Counted from the first letter of the stretch, positions 34,976 through 44,447 are shown. The stretch is 64,000 bases of DNA from G965215055 sp965215055 (GCA_965215055.1 OZ244046.1:124001-188000), one strand, 5' to 3'. Program-made: numbers and translations. Notes: generated by a model from the sequence alone, not told the origin.

Positions 34976-36481
34976 ATGAATAAAGAAATTTTGTTAGTAG
35001 TTGATACGTTCTCTAATGAAAAGAACGTCGAGAAGGAGATTGTCTTTGAGGCCATTGAAGCGGCATTGGCAACGGCAACGCGAAAAAAACATGGCCTTGA
35101 GATGGACGTGCGGATTTCAATCGACCGTGAGTCAGGTGATTACGAGTCTTTTCGACGCTGGTTGGTTATGGATGATGAAGATCCGGAGTTTGAGTCACCG
35201 GAAAGGCAGACGTTGTACAGTTATGCTATCCAGGATTATCCCGATATCAAGGTCGGAGAGTATATAGAAAAGTCCATCGAGTCTGTGGCGTTTGGTCGAA
35301 TTTCCGCGCATACAGCAAAGCAGGTTATCGTACAAAAGGTGCGTGAGGCTGAGAGGTCGCAGGTTGTAGACGCATTCAGGGACCGGGTCGGAGAGCTCGT
35401 AATGGGGGTTGTTAAACGCAATGACCATGCGGGGACTTATATTGATTTGGGTGATAATGCCGAGGGCTTTATCCCGCGTGAGCACATGATTCCACGAGAG
35501 GCGATGCGACCGGGGGACCGGGTTCGGGCATTTTTACAGGAGGTATGTGAAGAGGTTCGTGGGCCACAGTTGTTTTTAACCCGTACTGCGCCTGAATTTT
35601 TAATCGAGTTGTTCAGGCTGGAGGTGCCCGAGGTCGGCCAGGGACTTATCGAGGTTTTATCGGCAGCGCGTGACCCGGGTCTGCGGGCGAAAATTGCAGT
35701 CAGGTCTAATGATCCCAAGTTGGACCCCGTTGGTGCCTGTGTGGGCATGCGTGGTTCTCGCGTGCAGTCTGTTTCCAATGAGCTTGCCGGTGAGCGTATT
35801 GATATTATTCTTTGGGATGAGAACCCCGCCCAGTTCGTACTCAATGCCATGTCGCCTGCTGTTGCTACTTCCATCGTGGTGGATGAGGACAAGAAGAGCA
35901 TGGACATGGCTGTTGATGAGGAGAAGCTGTCACAGGCTATTGGTAGGGGTGGACAGAATGTGAAGTTGGCTTGCCAGCTTACGGGTTGGGAGTTGAATGT
36001 AATGACCGAGGGACAGGCGGAAGAAAAGAGCGAGGCTGAAACTCGTAAATTGGTGGAGATGTTCATGTCGCAGCTTGACGTGGATGAAGAGGTCGCCGGA
36101 ATCCTGGCTGAAGAGGGCTTCTCCAGTATCGAGGAGATTGCCTATGTCCCGCCGAATGAATTGGTCGAGGTTGAGGAGTTTGACGAGGAGACTGTCGAAG
36201 AATTACGTAAGCGTGCGCGTGACGTGTTGTTGACCAGTGCGCTGGCTACAGAGGAAAAGTTTGTCAATGTAGAGCCTTCGACTGATTTGTTGAACATGGA
36301 GGGTATGGATAAAGATTTGGCCTTTGAACTTGCCTGTAAGGGTATTTCGACAATTGAAGACTTGTCCGAGCAAGCAGTAGATGATTTGCTGGATATAAAG
36401 GGGCTTGATGCTGAACGTGCAGGTGCCTTGATTATGCTTGCACGTGCTCCATGGTTTGAAAATGAAGATACTGCCCACTGA
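34976..36481 (+). CDS. nusA: Transcription elongation and termination factor NusA
   Basis: A 501-residue RNA-polymerase-binding protein controlling pausing, termination and antitermination. Domains in order: the N-terminal polymerase-binding part, S1 (about 135-200, ending GFIPREHMIPRE), two KH domains (including GACVGMRGSRVQ and AIGRGGQNVKLA), and two C-terminal acidic helix-hairpin-helix repeats around 365-420 and 445-495. Both AR repeats are present, as in E. coli. Minus-strand frames across this gene are shadows. Confidence 0.97.
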   Translation: MNKEILLVVDTFSNEKNVEKEIVFEAIEAALATATRKKHGLEMDVRISIDRESGDYESFRRWLVMDDEDPEFESPERQTLYSYAIQDYPDIKVGEYIEKSIESVAFGRISAHTAKQVIVQKVREAERSQVVDAFRDRVGELVMGVVKRNDHAGTYIDLGDNAEGFIPREHMIPREAMRPGDRVRAFLQEVCEEVRGPQLFLTRTAPEFLIELFRLEVPEVGQGLIEVLSAARDPGLRAKIAVRSNDPKLDPVGACVGMRGSRVQSVSNELAGERIDIILWDENPAQFVLNAMSPAVATSIVVDEDKKSMDMAVDEEKLSQAIGRGGQNVKLACQLTGWELNVMTEGQAEEKSEAETRKLVEMFMSQLDVDEEVAGILAEEGFSSIEEIAYVPPNELVEVEEFDEETVEELRKRARDVLLTSALATEEKFVNVEPSTDLLNMEGMDKDLAFELACKGISTIEDLSEQAVDDLLDIKGLDAERAGALIMLARAPWFENEDTAH

Positions 36482-36514
36482 GTAATGGGTCCATATATAG
36501 ATTGATTATCAGTA

Positions 36515-39004
36515 ATGACTGAATTAACCGTTAAACAACTGGCAGAGGTAGTAAAAACTCCTGTCGAGACGTTGCTTAAGCAGTTCTCTGCGGCAGGCCT
36601 GGAGTTTAATACGTCAGACCAGGTTGTTAGTGACGAGCAAAAAACACAGTTGCTGGATCATTTGCGCAATAACCGCAACAAGGGCACTTCGCGCCTTGCC
36701 AGTGATGATAAAAAGATAACGCTACGCAGGAGAAGCACGTCCCATCTCAAGGTTGGCGGAACACAGGGACGCAGTGGTTACGGGACTACCGTGAATGTAG
36801 AGGTACGACGCAAACGCACTTATGTCAAGCGTAGCGCCATCCTGGAAGAAGAAGCTGAGAAAAAGCAACAACAGGTAGAAAGAGAAGCAGCCCAGGAAAA
36901 ACAGGCTGCCGAAAAACTGGAGGACAGTGTAGAAGAGGCGGAGACCGTTGCAAAGCCGGAACAGGAAGAAGGGAAAGGTCAAGAGGTTGTCGAACAGGAC
37001 GTAGAGCCGCCGGTTGCCGCCGAGGTGGAGGAGCAGCAAGTTGTAGAAGCACCTGCACCTGAAGTTGAAGAAAAGGATAAGGCAGCTACCAAGTCAGAAC
37101 CGGACGAAGCGGATAGCAAAGCTAAAAGGCGAAAGCTTCGTGTTGCGAGTGATAAACGTGGTAAACGCAAGGCAAAGTCAAAGCAGCGGCGACCTGGAAA
37201 GGTTGCTCCCAGCGACAAGCATCAGTTTGAGAAGCCAACTGAGCCCATCAAGCGGGAGGTCCTGATTCCGGAAAGTATTTCGATTTCCGATCTTGCGCAG
37301 AAGATGGCAATAAAAGCAGCGGAAGTTATTGCTGTAATGATGAAGATGGGCGTAATGGCTACTATAAACCAGGTTATTGACCAGGATACTGCAATTCTCG
37401 TGGTTGAAGAAATGGGCCATGATGCAAAGCCCATGCGAGCAGCAGACGTGGAGGCCGATATACTACAGGTCGAATATGACGTTTCTGCCGTGCATGCGCG
37501 CCATCCCGTTGTAACTGTGATGGGACACGTTGATCACGGTAAGACTTCTTTGCTTGATTACATTCGCCGTGCCAAGGTAACTTCAGGTGAAGCAGGTGGA
37601 ATCACTCAGCATATCGGGGCCTATAGCGTGAATACGGATAAAGGCGCGATAACGTTTTTAGATACGCCAGGACACGCTGCGTTTACAGCGATGCGTGCAA
37701 GAGGGGCGAAGCTGACGGATATCGTCGTGTTGGTGGTTGCTGCCGATGATGGCGTGATGCCGCAGACAAAAGAGGCTATTGAACACTCACGCTCGGCGGA
37801 TGTGCCGATGATTATTGCAGTTAATAAAATAGATAAGGAAGACTCGGACCCGGAGCGCGTACGCAATGAGTTGGCCGCACATGATGTAATTCCGGAAGAA
37901 TGGGGTGGTGAGAATATCTTTGTAAACGTCTCTGCCATTACCGGCAAGGGCATGGATGATTTGCTGGAGGCAATATCGTTGCAGGCAGAGATGCTGGAGT
38001 TGAAAGCGACTAACCAGGGTCCGGCATCAGGCGTGGTGATCGAGTCTTCGCTGGATAGAGGTCGGGGCCCAGTTGCCACCGTGCTTGTCCAGCAAGGTCG
38101 ACTGTCAAAGGGCGATATGCTTTTGAGTGGGGAGGAGTTTGGTCGCGTGCGTGCGATGTTCGATGAGCATGGTAAGGAAGTAGGTTCCGCAGATCCTTCA
38201 ACGCCGGTCGAGGTGCTTGGCTTGTCAGGCGCAGCCAATGTCGGGGACGAGGTAGTGGTAATTTCAGATGAGCGCAAAGTGCGGGAAATTGTGGATTTGC
38301 GTAAAAGCAAGTCCAGGGATACCAAGCTCGCCGTAAGACAAGCCGCGAAACTGGAGGACGTCTTCAGTCAATTGAATGACAGCATAACGGCAGTTTCTAT
38401 AAATGTTTTGATCAAGGCGGACGTGCAGGGCAGTGCGGAAGCTTTACGAGATTCCCTGGAAAAACTGTCCACTGATGAGGTCAAGGTCAAGATCATTATG
38501 GCGAGTTTCGGTGGAGTGAATGAGTCAGATATCCATCTCGCAGGTGCATCGAATGCAATCGTGATAGGTTTCAACACGCGCGCGGATAGTGCCGCCAGGC
38601 GCACGGCGTCTGACCTGGGAGTAGATATTCGTTACTACAGTGTTATTTACGAAGTTATCGATGATGTAAAGTTGGCAATGAGTGGGTTGCTCACGCCCGA
38701 GTTACGCGAGGAAATTACAGGTCTTGCGCAGGTAAAAGAGGTATTCAAGTCTTCCAGGATGGGAGCCGTAGCAGGCACACAGGTTGTTGAAGGCGTTATC
38801 AAGCGCGGCAATCCAATTCGCGTGTTGCGCGATGATATCGTAATTTATGAAGGAGAGCTCGAGTCACTGCGTCGCCATAAAGATGATGTTGATGAGGTGC
38901 ATGCAGGTACCGAGTGTGGCATTGCGGTTAAAAACTATAATGACGTTAAGGTCGGTGACCAGATCGAGGTCTACGAACGCACTGAAATTGCCCGTTCTCT
39001 GTAA
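36515..39004 (+). CDS. infB: Translation initiation factor IF-2
   Basis: An 829-residue GTPase that delivers fMet-tRNA to the 30S subunit. An N-terminal IF2_N motif (VKQLAEVVKTPVETLLKQF) precedes a low-complexity linker (about 110-240) rich in Glu, Lys and Gln. A second IF2_N (ISISDLAQKMAIKAAEVI) comes next, followed by the G domain with GHVDHGKTSLLDYIRRA, the DTPGHAAF switch and NKIDKED. Domains III and IV end normally. It follows nusA by 33 bases. The lysine/glutamate linker is expected in gammaproteobacterial IF-2. Confidence 0.97.
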   Translation: MTELTVKQLAEVVKTPVETLLKQFSAAGLEFNTSDQVVSDEQKTQLLDHLRNNRNKGTSRLASDDKKITLRRRSTSHLKVGGTQGRSGYGTTVNVEVRRKRTYVKRSAILEEEAEKKQQQVEREAAQEKQAAEKLEDSVEEAETVAKPEQEEGKGQEVVEQDVEPPVAAEVEEQQVVEAPAPEVEEKDKAATKSEPDEADSKAKRRKLRVASDKRGKRKAKSKQRRPGKVAPSDKHQFEKPTEPIKREVLIPESISISDLAQKMAIKAAEVIAVMMKMGVMATINQVIDQDTAILVVEEMGHDAKPMRAADVEADILQVEYDVSAVHARHPVVTVMGHVDHGKTSLLDYIRRAKVTSGEAGGITQHIGAYSVNTDKGAITFLDTPGHAAFTAMRARGAKLTDIVVLVVAADDGVMPQTKEAIEHSRSADVPMIIAVNKIDKEDSDPERVRNELAAHDVIPEEWGGENIFVNVSAITGKGMDDLLEAISLQAEMLELKATNQGPASGVVIESSLDRGRGPVATVLVQQGRLSKGDMLLSGEEFGRVRAMFDEHGKEVGSADPSTPVEVLGLSGAANVGDEVVVISDERKVREIVDLRKSKSRDTKLAVRQAAKLEDVFSQLNDSITAVSINVLIKADVQGSAEALRDSLEKLSTDEVKVKIIMASFGGVNESDIHLAGASNAIVIGFNTRADSAARRTASDLGVDIRYYSVIYEVIDDVKLAMSGLLTPELREEITGLAQVKEVFKSSRMGAVAGTQVVEGVIKRGNPIRVLRDDIVIYEGELESLRRHKDDVDEVHAGTECGIAVKNYNDVKVGDQIEVYERTEIARSL

Positions 39005-39010
39005 AGTCTC

Positions 39011-39415
39011 TTGAAATCGCATATATCATCAGGGCGATCTTATGCCGGTATTCAAGGAATCTCCGGGCATAGTGAGGAGTCCAGGCCATTGCGTATCGGG
39101 GAGCAACTCCACCGTGAGCTTGCCGCATTGTTGCGCAATGAGGCAAAAGACCCGCGCATTGCGCAAATCATGATTTGTGACGTTGTCGTTACGAAGGACC
39201 TGGGCCTGGCGAGAATTTATTTCAGTCCTCCAAATGCGCAAGGTGATATAGAGGAAATAATGCAGGGACTGGAGAGTGCAATCGGGTTCTTGCGTACACG
39301 ACTTGGGCGTAATTTGCACTTGCGCAAGGTACCCCGGTTACGTTTTATCGTGGATGAAACCGAGGCCAGGAGTGAGAGGATTGAGCAGTTGATTCAACAA
39401 GGTCTTGATCGATAA
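39011..39415 (+). CDS. rbfA: Ribosome-binding factor A
   Basis: A 30S maturation and cold-adaptation factor with a small KH-like fold. The core RIGEQLHRELAALLRNEAKD, then VVVTKDLGLARIYFSP and LRKVPRLRFIVDET are clear. The start is uncertain. TTG 39011, six bases after infB, is the best in-frame candidate and gives 134 residues, but about 28 of these precede the conserved core and do not resemble the usual N-terminus. An ATG at 39041 is in another frame. Operon position (infB-rbfA-truB) is standard. Confidence 0.92.
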   Translation: MKSHISSGRSYAGIQGISGHSEESRPLRIGEQLHRELAALLRNEAKDPRIAQIMICDVVVTKDLGLARIYFSPPNAQGDIEEIMQGLESAIGFLRTRLGRNLHLRKVPRLRFIVDETEARSERIEQLIQQGLDR

Positions 39416-39418
39416 ACA

Positions 39419-40165
39419 GTGTCGAAACGACGGAACGGGACACGAGCCTTGGATGGCCTGTTGTTACTGGATAAACCCGCAGGTATTACCTCGAACCTGG
39501 CTTTACAAAAGGTAAAAAGGTTATTCCACGCTGCAAAAGCCGGTCACACTGGAAGCCTGGACCCGCTTGCAACGGGACTGCTGGTGGTTTGTTTTGGCCG
39601 TGCAACAAAGATGTCAGGTCAACTGCTTGCCGCAGATAAACGTTACGAGGTATTACTTGAACTTGGTGTTAGTACGGACACGGGTGATGCAGACGGCAAG
39701 GTGACTGTGCGACGGGATGCGTCCTTTGTTACGGATTCCGCCATATGTGAAAATATAAAACACTTGACTGGAAGTATTGAACAGGTCCCGCCAATGTTTT
39801 CGGCTTTGAAATACCAGGGTACAAAGTTGTATAAGTTGGCAAGGAAGGGGATCGAGGTTGAGCGACAGCCAAGAAAAATCCAGGTATACGAGTTTGCCTT
39901 GATCAAGCGTGAGGAAAATCTGCTGCATATGCGCGTACATTGCTCAAAGGGGACTTATGTCAGGACGCTGGTCGAAGACCTGGGGGAGCGATTGGGTTGT
40001 GGCGCACACGTTGTAAATCTGCGGCGCACGGCCCTGGGCCCATTTGTCGACCCAAAGCTCTACACGCTTCCGGAACTGGAGAGACGCGCACAGGAGATAC
40101 CTTCTTCACTTGATGAGGCGCTCATTTCCATGGATGGTGCTGCGGCCCTGGCTGGCGTTAAATAG
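39419..40165 (+). CDS. truB: tRNA pseudouridine-55 synthase TruB, short form
   Basis: Makes pseudouridine 55 in the T-loop of tRNAs. The catalytic aspartate is Asp48 in GHTGSLDPLATGLL; VPPMFSALKYQGTKLYKLAR and SKGTYVRTLVEDLG are also conserved. At 248 residues it is about 65 shorter than E. coli TruB (314) and stops soon after LRRTALGPF, so the C-terminal PUA-like domain is missing or reduced. The frame ends in a clean TAG, so this is a short form rather than a visible frameshift. GTG 39419 starts three bases after rbfA. Confidence 0.95.
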   Translation: MSKRRNGTRALDGLLLLDKPAGITSNLALQKVKRLFHAAKAGHTGSLDPLATGLLVVCFGRATKMSGQLLAADKRYEVLLELGVSTDTGDADGKVTVRRDASFVTDSAICENIKHLTGSIEQVPPMFSALKYQGTKLYKLARKGIEVERQPRKIQVYEFALIKREENLLHMRVHCSKGTYVRTLVEDLGERLGCGAHVVNLRRTALGPFVDPKLYTLPELERRAQEIPSSLDEALISMDGAAALAGVK

Positions 40166-40212
40166 ACAAGGTAAATAAATTCGGTTGTTCACCAGATTTT
40201 CGGGATTTGTCC

Positions 40213-40240
40213 TTGTTCACTAAAGCTTACGTGATAGAAT
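40213..40240 (+). promoter_or_regulatory. Candidate promoter of rpsO
   Basis: TTGTTC at 40213-40218 and TAGAAT at 40235-40240, with 16 bases between, lie about 40 bases before the rpsO start. E. coli rpsO-pnp also has its own promoter here. Confidence 0.55.
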
Positions 40241-40282
40241 CGCACACTCGAAAATACGGGTAATGACAGAGTAGTCCTAAAG

Positions 40283-40552
40283 ATGACAATTACAGCAGAC
40301 GAGAAGTCAAAAATTATTAAGAAACACCAGTGTAGTGATACCGACACGGGTTCACCGGAGGTCCAGGTTGCACTTCTATCGGCGCGAATATCACATTTAA
40401 GCGGACATCTCGAAGTACATAAAAAAGACCGTCATTCTCGTCATGGATTGTTGAAGATGGTCAACCAGCGTCGCAGGCTTCTTGATTACTTGCAGAGTAA
40501 AGATCAAAAAAGATACCAGGAGCTGATTGGTTCACTTGGGTTAAGACGCTGA
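40283..40552 (+). CDS. rpsO: 30S ribosomal protein S15
   Basis: An 89-residue four-helix protein that binds 16S rRNA early in 30S assembly. Conserved stretches: HQCSDTDTGSPEVQVALLSA, then ISHLSGHLEVHKKDRHSRHG and LVNQRRRLLDYL-type sequence (KMVNQRRRLLDYLQSKD). Exact family length. It lies between truB and pnp as in E. coli. Confidence 0.98.
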   Translation: MTITADEKSKIIKKHQCSDTDTGSPEVQVALLSARISHLSGHLEVHKKDRHSRHGLLKMVNQRRRLLDYLQSKDQKRYQELIGSLGLRR

Positions 40553-40621
40553 ATAGATGCCTTTTCCTCCAGGGATATTTGCTTTTTCAGCATGTAACGA
40601 GAGTGTAATGAGTGCCGCACG

Positions 40622-40639
40622 TCTACTTGTACAAGTAGA
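40622..40639. promoter_or_regulatory. Perfect 18-bp palindrome in the pnp leader
   Basis: TCTACTTGTACAAGTAGA reads the same on both strands. As RNA it would fold into a 7-bp stem with a GUAC tetraloop, 41 bases before the pnp start codon. In E. coli the pnp leader hairpin is cut by RNase III as part of PNPase autoregulation; this element could play that role, or be a dimeric operator. Confidence 0.5.
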
Positions 40640-40680
40640 TACAAGTTCTGAAACAAATAATCAATATGGAATAAATTCAA

Positions 40681-42771
40681 GTGAATAAAGTAACTAAATC
40701 GTTTTCGTACGGGGAGCATCGTGTCACGTTGGAGACCGGAGAGATTGCACGCCAGGCTGATGGCGCAGTCCTGGTTGATATGGGAGGTACTACGGTATTG
40801 GTAACTGTAGTTGGACAGAAGGATTCTGATCCAGGCCAGGATTTCTTCCCGCTCACGGTAAATTACCAGGAGAAAACTTATGCCGCCGGTAAGATACCTG
40901 GCGGGTTTTTTAAGCGAGAGGGACGGCCTTCCGAAAAGGAGACTTTGACTTCCCGCCTTATTGATCGCCCCCTTCGCCCAATGTTTCCCAAGGGTTTCAC
41001 GAACGAAGTCCAGGTCATTGCTACGGTGGTTTCGATGAATACGGACGTGGACCCTGATGTTCCAGCAATGATTGGTGCCTCTGCTGCCTTGTCGATCTCC
41101 GGAATACCTTTTAATGGACCGATGGGTGCAGCACGAGTCGGTTATAGCAATGGTAGTTATGTTCTAAACCCCGGTAATTCCCAGCTTAAAAGGTCACAGC
41201 TTGACCTCATTGTTGCCGGGACACGAGATGTGGTCTTGATGGTGGAGTCAGAGGCAAATATCCTCTCAGAGGAGGTCATGCTGGATGCAGTAATGTTTGG
41301 ACACGAGCAGTTGCAAGAGGCTGTACGTGCGATACAGGAGTTTGCAGATGAGGCAGGTAAGCCGGCATGGGATTGGCAAGCACCTGGGTCCAATGAGTCC
41401 CTGGTAGAAAAGGTTGAATCTCTTTATAGCACGGAATTGGGAGAGGCTTATAAGGTTGCAGAGAAGCTGACGCGCCAGGCAAAAGTCGGTCAAGTCCGTA
41501 AAAGTGTGTGTGAGTCGCTGGTAGATGAAGAGCAGGGTATCTGTGAGGCTGATGTGCTTGATGCCTTTAAGAGGCTTGAGAAAAAGATTGTACGTGGCCG
41601 GATATTGTCTAATGAAAAACGCATCGACGGGCGAGACAGGGATACGGTTCGACCGATCGCGGTTCGTACGGGTGTGTTGCCGCGCACGCATGGAAGTGCC
41701 CTGTTTACTCGCGGCGAAACGCAGGCATTGGTGGTTACCACGCTGGGCACGGGCAGGGATGCACAGATCATTGATGCGATAGAGGGAGAGTTCAGGGATA
41801 ACTTCATACTGCACTACAATTTTCCACCGTTCAGTGTAGGTGAAACCGGGTTTATAGGTTCGCCGAAACGGCGTGAAATAGGTCACGGGAAGCTTACGAA
41901 ACGAGGTATTCGTGCGGTGATTCCTGCCGAGGACGAGTTTTCCTACGTGATACGCGTGGTTTCAGAGGTTACAGAGTCTAATGGTTCCAGTTCCATGGCC
42001 AGTGTTTGTGGTACCAGCTTGTCCCTGATGGACGCCGGGGTGCCCATTAAAGCACCCGTTGCGGGTATTGCCATGGGCTTGATCAAGGAAGGTGATGACT
42101 TTGCCATACTTACTGACATCCTGGGCGATGAAGATCATCTTGGCGATATGGATTTCAAGGTTACTGGAACACAGGAAGGTGTGACTGCATTGCAGATGGA
42201 TATCAAGACCGACGGCATTACTCGAGAGATCATGCAGGTAGCTCTTCAGCATGCACGCAAGGGGCGTTTGCATATCCTTGAGAAGATGAATGCCGTGATT
42301 TCTGCACCACGTGAGGAGATGTCTGAATATGCGCCTCGGTTTACCATATTAAAGATCAACCCCGACAAGATACGCGACGTTATCGGTAAGGGAGGTGCCA
42401 CCATTCGAGCTTTAACGGAAGAGACGGGCACGACCATTGATATTGATGATGAAGGTCTTGTGCGCATTGCCTCGGTGGATAAAGCTGCCGGTGATATTGC
42501 CAAAAAGCGTATTGAGCAGATTACTGCCGATGTAGAGGTGGGTAAAACCTATGAAGGTAAAGTTGTGAAAATCATGGACTTCGGTGCCTTCGTCAGCGTG
42601 CTTCCAGGTAAAGATGGGTTGGTGCACATCTCGCAAATCTCGCATGAGCGTGTAGAAAACGTCACTGATGAATTAACTGAAGGCGACATTATCAAAGTAA
42701 AAGTGCTCGAAATTGATAAGCAGGGACGCATCAGGCTGAGCATGAAGGCCGTTGAAAGTGAGCACCTGTAG
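40681..42771 (+). CDS. pnp: Polynucleotide phosphorylase
   Basis: A 696-residue 3'-to-5' phosphorolytic exoribonuclease of the RNA degradosome. Two RNase PH domains flank a helical linker (about residues 1-215 and 310-550), followed by KH (IRDVIGKGGATIRALTEETG) and S1 (YEGKVVKIMDFGAFVSVLPG) domains. The SSSMASVCGTSLSLMDAGVP loop near the active site is intact. GTG 40681 is the start; the protein opens MNKVTKSFSYGEHRVTLETG, typical of the family. The 128-base leader holds an 18-bp palindrome. Confidence 0.97.
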   Translation: MNKVTKSFSYGEHRVTLETGEIARQADGAVLVDMGGTTVLVTVVGQKDSDPGQDFFPLTVNYQEKTYAAGKIPGGFFKREGRPSEKETLTSRLIDRPLRPMFPKGFTNEVQVIATVVSMNTDVDPDVPAMIGASAALSISGIPFNGPMGAARVGYSNGSYVLNPGNSQLKRSQLDLIVAGTRDVVLMVESEANILSEEVMLDAVMFGHEQLQEAVRAIQEFADEAGKPAWDWQAPGSNESLVEKVESLYSTELGEAYKVAEKLTRQAKVGQVRKSVCESLVDEEQGICEADVLDAFKRLEKKIVRGRILSNEKRIDGRDRDTVRPIAVRTGVLPRTHGSALFTRGETQALVVTTLGTGRDAQIIDAIEGEFRDNFILHYNFPPFSVGETGFIGSPKRREIGHGKLTKRGIRAVIPAEDEFSYVIRVVSEVTESNGSSSMASVCGTSLSLMDAGVPIKAPVAGIAMGLIKEGDDFAILTDILGDEDHLGDMDFKVTGTQEGVTALQMDIKTDGITREIMQVALQHARKGRLHILEKMNAVISAPREEMSEYAPRFTILKINPDKIRDVIGKGGATIRALTEETGTTIDIDDEGLVRIASVDKAAGDIAKKRIEQITADVEVGKTYEGKVVKIMDFGAFVSVLPGKDGLVHISQISHERVENVTDELTEGDIIKVKVLEIDKQGRIRLSMKAVESEHL

Positions 42772-42819
42772 ATTTCCCACAGGTATATTCAATGGTTACC
42801 TCCTGGAAGTTTCAGCCGA

Positions 42820-43215
42820 GTGAGGACAAAAATCAAAAAGTCTGAACAAGAATGGCGGCAACAACTGACACCGGAACAGTTTTACATTTGTAGACAGAAA
42901 GGGACGGAACCTCCCTTTAGCGGTAAGTACTGCAACCACAAGGAAGAGGGCCTTTACCGTTGTGTTTGTTGTACGAGTCCCTTGTTTCATTCAGCGCATA
43001 AATTCGACTCCGGCACCGGGTGGCCCAGTTTCTACCAGCCCTGCAGCGATGAAAGTGTATTGACTAAAGAGGACCTGGGTCATGGAATGCGCAGAACAGA
43101 AGTCCTGTGCGCCGAATGTGATGCACACCTTGGACATGTCTTTGAAGACGGCATTGCCCCAAATAATATGAGATATTGCATTAACTCTGAAGCATTAGAC
43201 TTTGATTCTAAATGA
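42820..43215 (+). CDS. msrB: Peptide methionine-R-sulfoxide reductase MsrB
   Basis: Repairs methionine-R-sulfoxide in oxidised proteins. Seen: LTPEQFYICRQKGTEPPFSG, zinc ligands in CVCCTSPLF and CAECDAHLGHVF, and the catalytic cysteine in NNMRYCINSEALDF. GTG 42820 gives 131 residues with the expected KIKKSEQEW lead. A competing ATG at 42792 is out of frame. It stands after pnp and before a cluster of redox genes, so an oxidative-stress grouping is possible. Confidence 0.95.
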   Translation: MRTKIKKSEQEWRQQLTPEQFYICRQKGTEPPFSGKYCNHKEEGLYRCVCCTSPLFHSAHKFDSGTGWPSFYQPCSDESVLTKEDLGHGMRRTEVLCAECDAHLGHVFEDGIAPNNMRYCINSEALDFDSK

Positions 43216-43300
43216 AATTATTAATATATCTATGTCCTGAATCCGGCCAGGTTTTACGTTCCGACGTTATCTGTGTTATCACATATAAGGATATTTTTTG

Positions 43301-43321
43301 CTACAATAAGAGTAATTGTAG
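43301..43321. promoter_or_regulatory. Inverted repeat upstream of the small ferredoxin gene
   Basis: CTACAAT at 43301-43307 and ATTGTAG at 43315-43321 are a perfect 7-bp inverted repeat around 7 bases. The left arm contains a TACAAT box that could be a -10 element, so a bound regulator would block transcription. No family assigned. Confidence 0.35.
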
Positions 43322-43390
43322 GAGTTTGTAAAAAAACGGCAATATAGTCATATCTAGTCACTAATAAACTTCTAAACGAGGAGTATAGTT

Positions 43391-43570
43391 ATGAAGGTAA
43401 CTTATGATGCGAATGTGTGTAGTCATGCTGGGGAGTGTGTAAAAGGTTCACCAGAGGTGTTTAAGGTTGTAGATGGGCAGTTTGTCATTGATCAAGATGC
43501 TGCACCAGAAGCCGAGATACGTGAAACCGTTTCGAAGTGTCCTTCGGGTGCTCTACAAATACAGGACTAG
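43391..43570 (+). CDS. Small single-cluster ferredoxin-like protein (Fer4_19/YjdI type)
   Basis: A 59-residue protein beginning MKVTYDANVCSHAGECVKGS and ending SKCPSGALQI. It has three or so cysteines arranged as in the Fer4_19 family (Cys-x5-Cys, then Cys-Pro), which hold an iron-sulfur cluster. GAGGAG precedes the ATG at good spacing. It lies upstream of a GST-like gene and a ferredoxin-fused reductase and may carry electrons in the same process, but no oxygenase or terminal acceptor is visible nearby. Confidence 0.85.
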   Translation: MKVTYDANVCSHAGECVKGSPEVFKVVDGQFVIDQDAAPEAEIRETVSKCPSGALQIQD

Positions 43571-43722
43571 CAGTTTCACCAGGCTTGGCCACTAATTTAG
43601 TTTTTAGTCGCTAAGGCTTACTGTATTTGTATTCAGCTTTTTCGAAGGCCACTTGCTTATTAAAATGCTCTCACGTGATAACTAAAAATTAACCTGATGA
43701 AATTTATCTGTTAGGGGGAGAT

Positions 43723-44376
43723 ATGATTGGAGATCAACTAAGAACAAAAATGATTTTGAGCGGACAACCAGGTTGTCCTGATACTGGAAAATGCCTGCAA
43801 ACAGCAGGTGAAAAAGGCATAGACATTGAATCGAGAGTCATTAGTGGGTTGGACGACAGCGATTTTCTGGCAAAATCTCCCTATGGCATAGGTCCTGCAC
43901 TACAAGACATTGATCTCGTGGTATATGGAACTTATGCGGTGATGTCGTATCTGGATGACAAGGGGTTTGGTCCTTCGCTGGTACCACGCAATGGCGTGCA
44001 TCGGGCGGTAATGTATCAATGGGCAGGTATTGCCATGGAAAAAGTTCAAGCAATGCTTGGCGATAATATCGATGAAGCCGGTTTGGCGGTACTCTTTGAT
44101 GGGCTGGAACAGCAGGTAAAAAATCCACCAAAGAAAGGCAGCTTTATATGCGGAGATTTTTCATTGGCAGATATCCATTGGTCAGCATGTTGCAATTTAA
44201 TCGAAATAAACGGTGCAGGTAATTTGATAAGTTCTCGCTCGGGGGTAAGTGCCTGGTATGACCAGGTAAAGTCTCACCCTTCTACAAGCAAAGAGAAGTT
44301 GGAACCATATACCTGTTTACCAACGGCAGAGGATGTCAAATCAGGTAGCTTGCGGGATATTTCAATAAACGTTTGA
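43723..44376 (+). CDS. Glutathione S-transferase-like protein
   Basis: A 217-residue protein with a thioredoxin-like N-terminal half (MILSGQPGCPDTGKCLQTAG, ending around residue 75 with AVMSYLDDKG) and an all-helical C-terminal half (FICGDFSLADIHWSACCNLIE), where FxxADI is the GST C-domain motif. The CPDTGKC sequence replaces the usual Ser/Tyr active-site context, so catalysis may differ. A GGGGGAG ribosome site precedes ATG 43723. Substrate unknown. Confidence 0.75.
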   Translation: MIGDQLRTKMILSGQPGCPDTGKCLQTAGEKGIDIESRVISGLDDSDFLAKSPYGIGPALQDIDLVVYGTYAVMSYLDDKGFGPSLVPRNGVHRAVMYQWAGIAMEKVQAMLGDNIDEAGLAVLFDGLEQQVKNPPKKGSFICGDFSLADIHWSACCNLIEINGAGNLISSRSGVSAWYDQVKSHPSTSKEKLEPYTCLPTAEDVKSGSLRDISINV

Positions 44377-44447
44377 AAAAAGCTTTCTTTTAGATGTAGC
44401 CCGAGCATTCTCTGCAACGGGAAGGGTGCCGCTGAGTACTAGGTATT

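Noticed and set aside
35437..38325. Long minus-strand frames over nusA and infB (209 and 234 codons)
   Set aside because: They are Ser/Arg-rich shadows of strongly conserved plus-strand genes, with no ribosome sites or recognisable domains.
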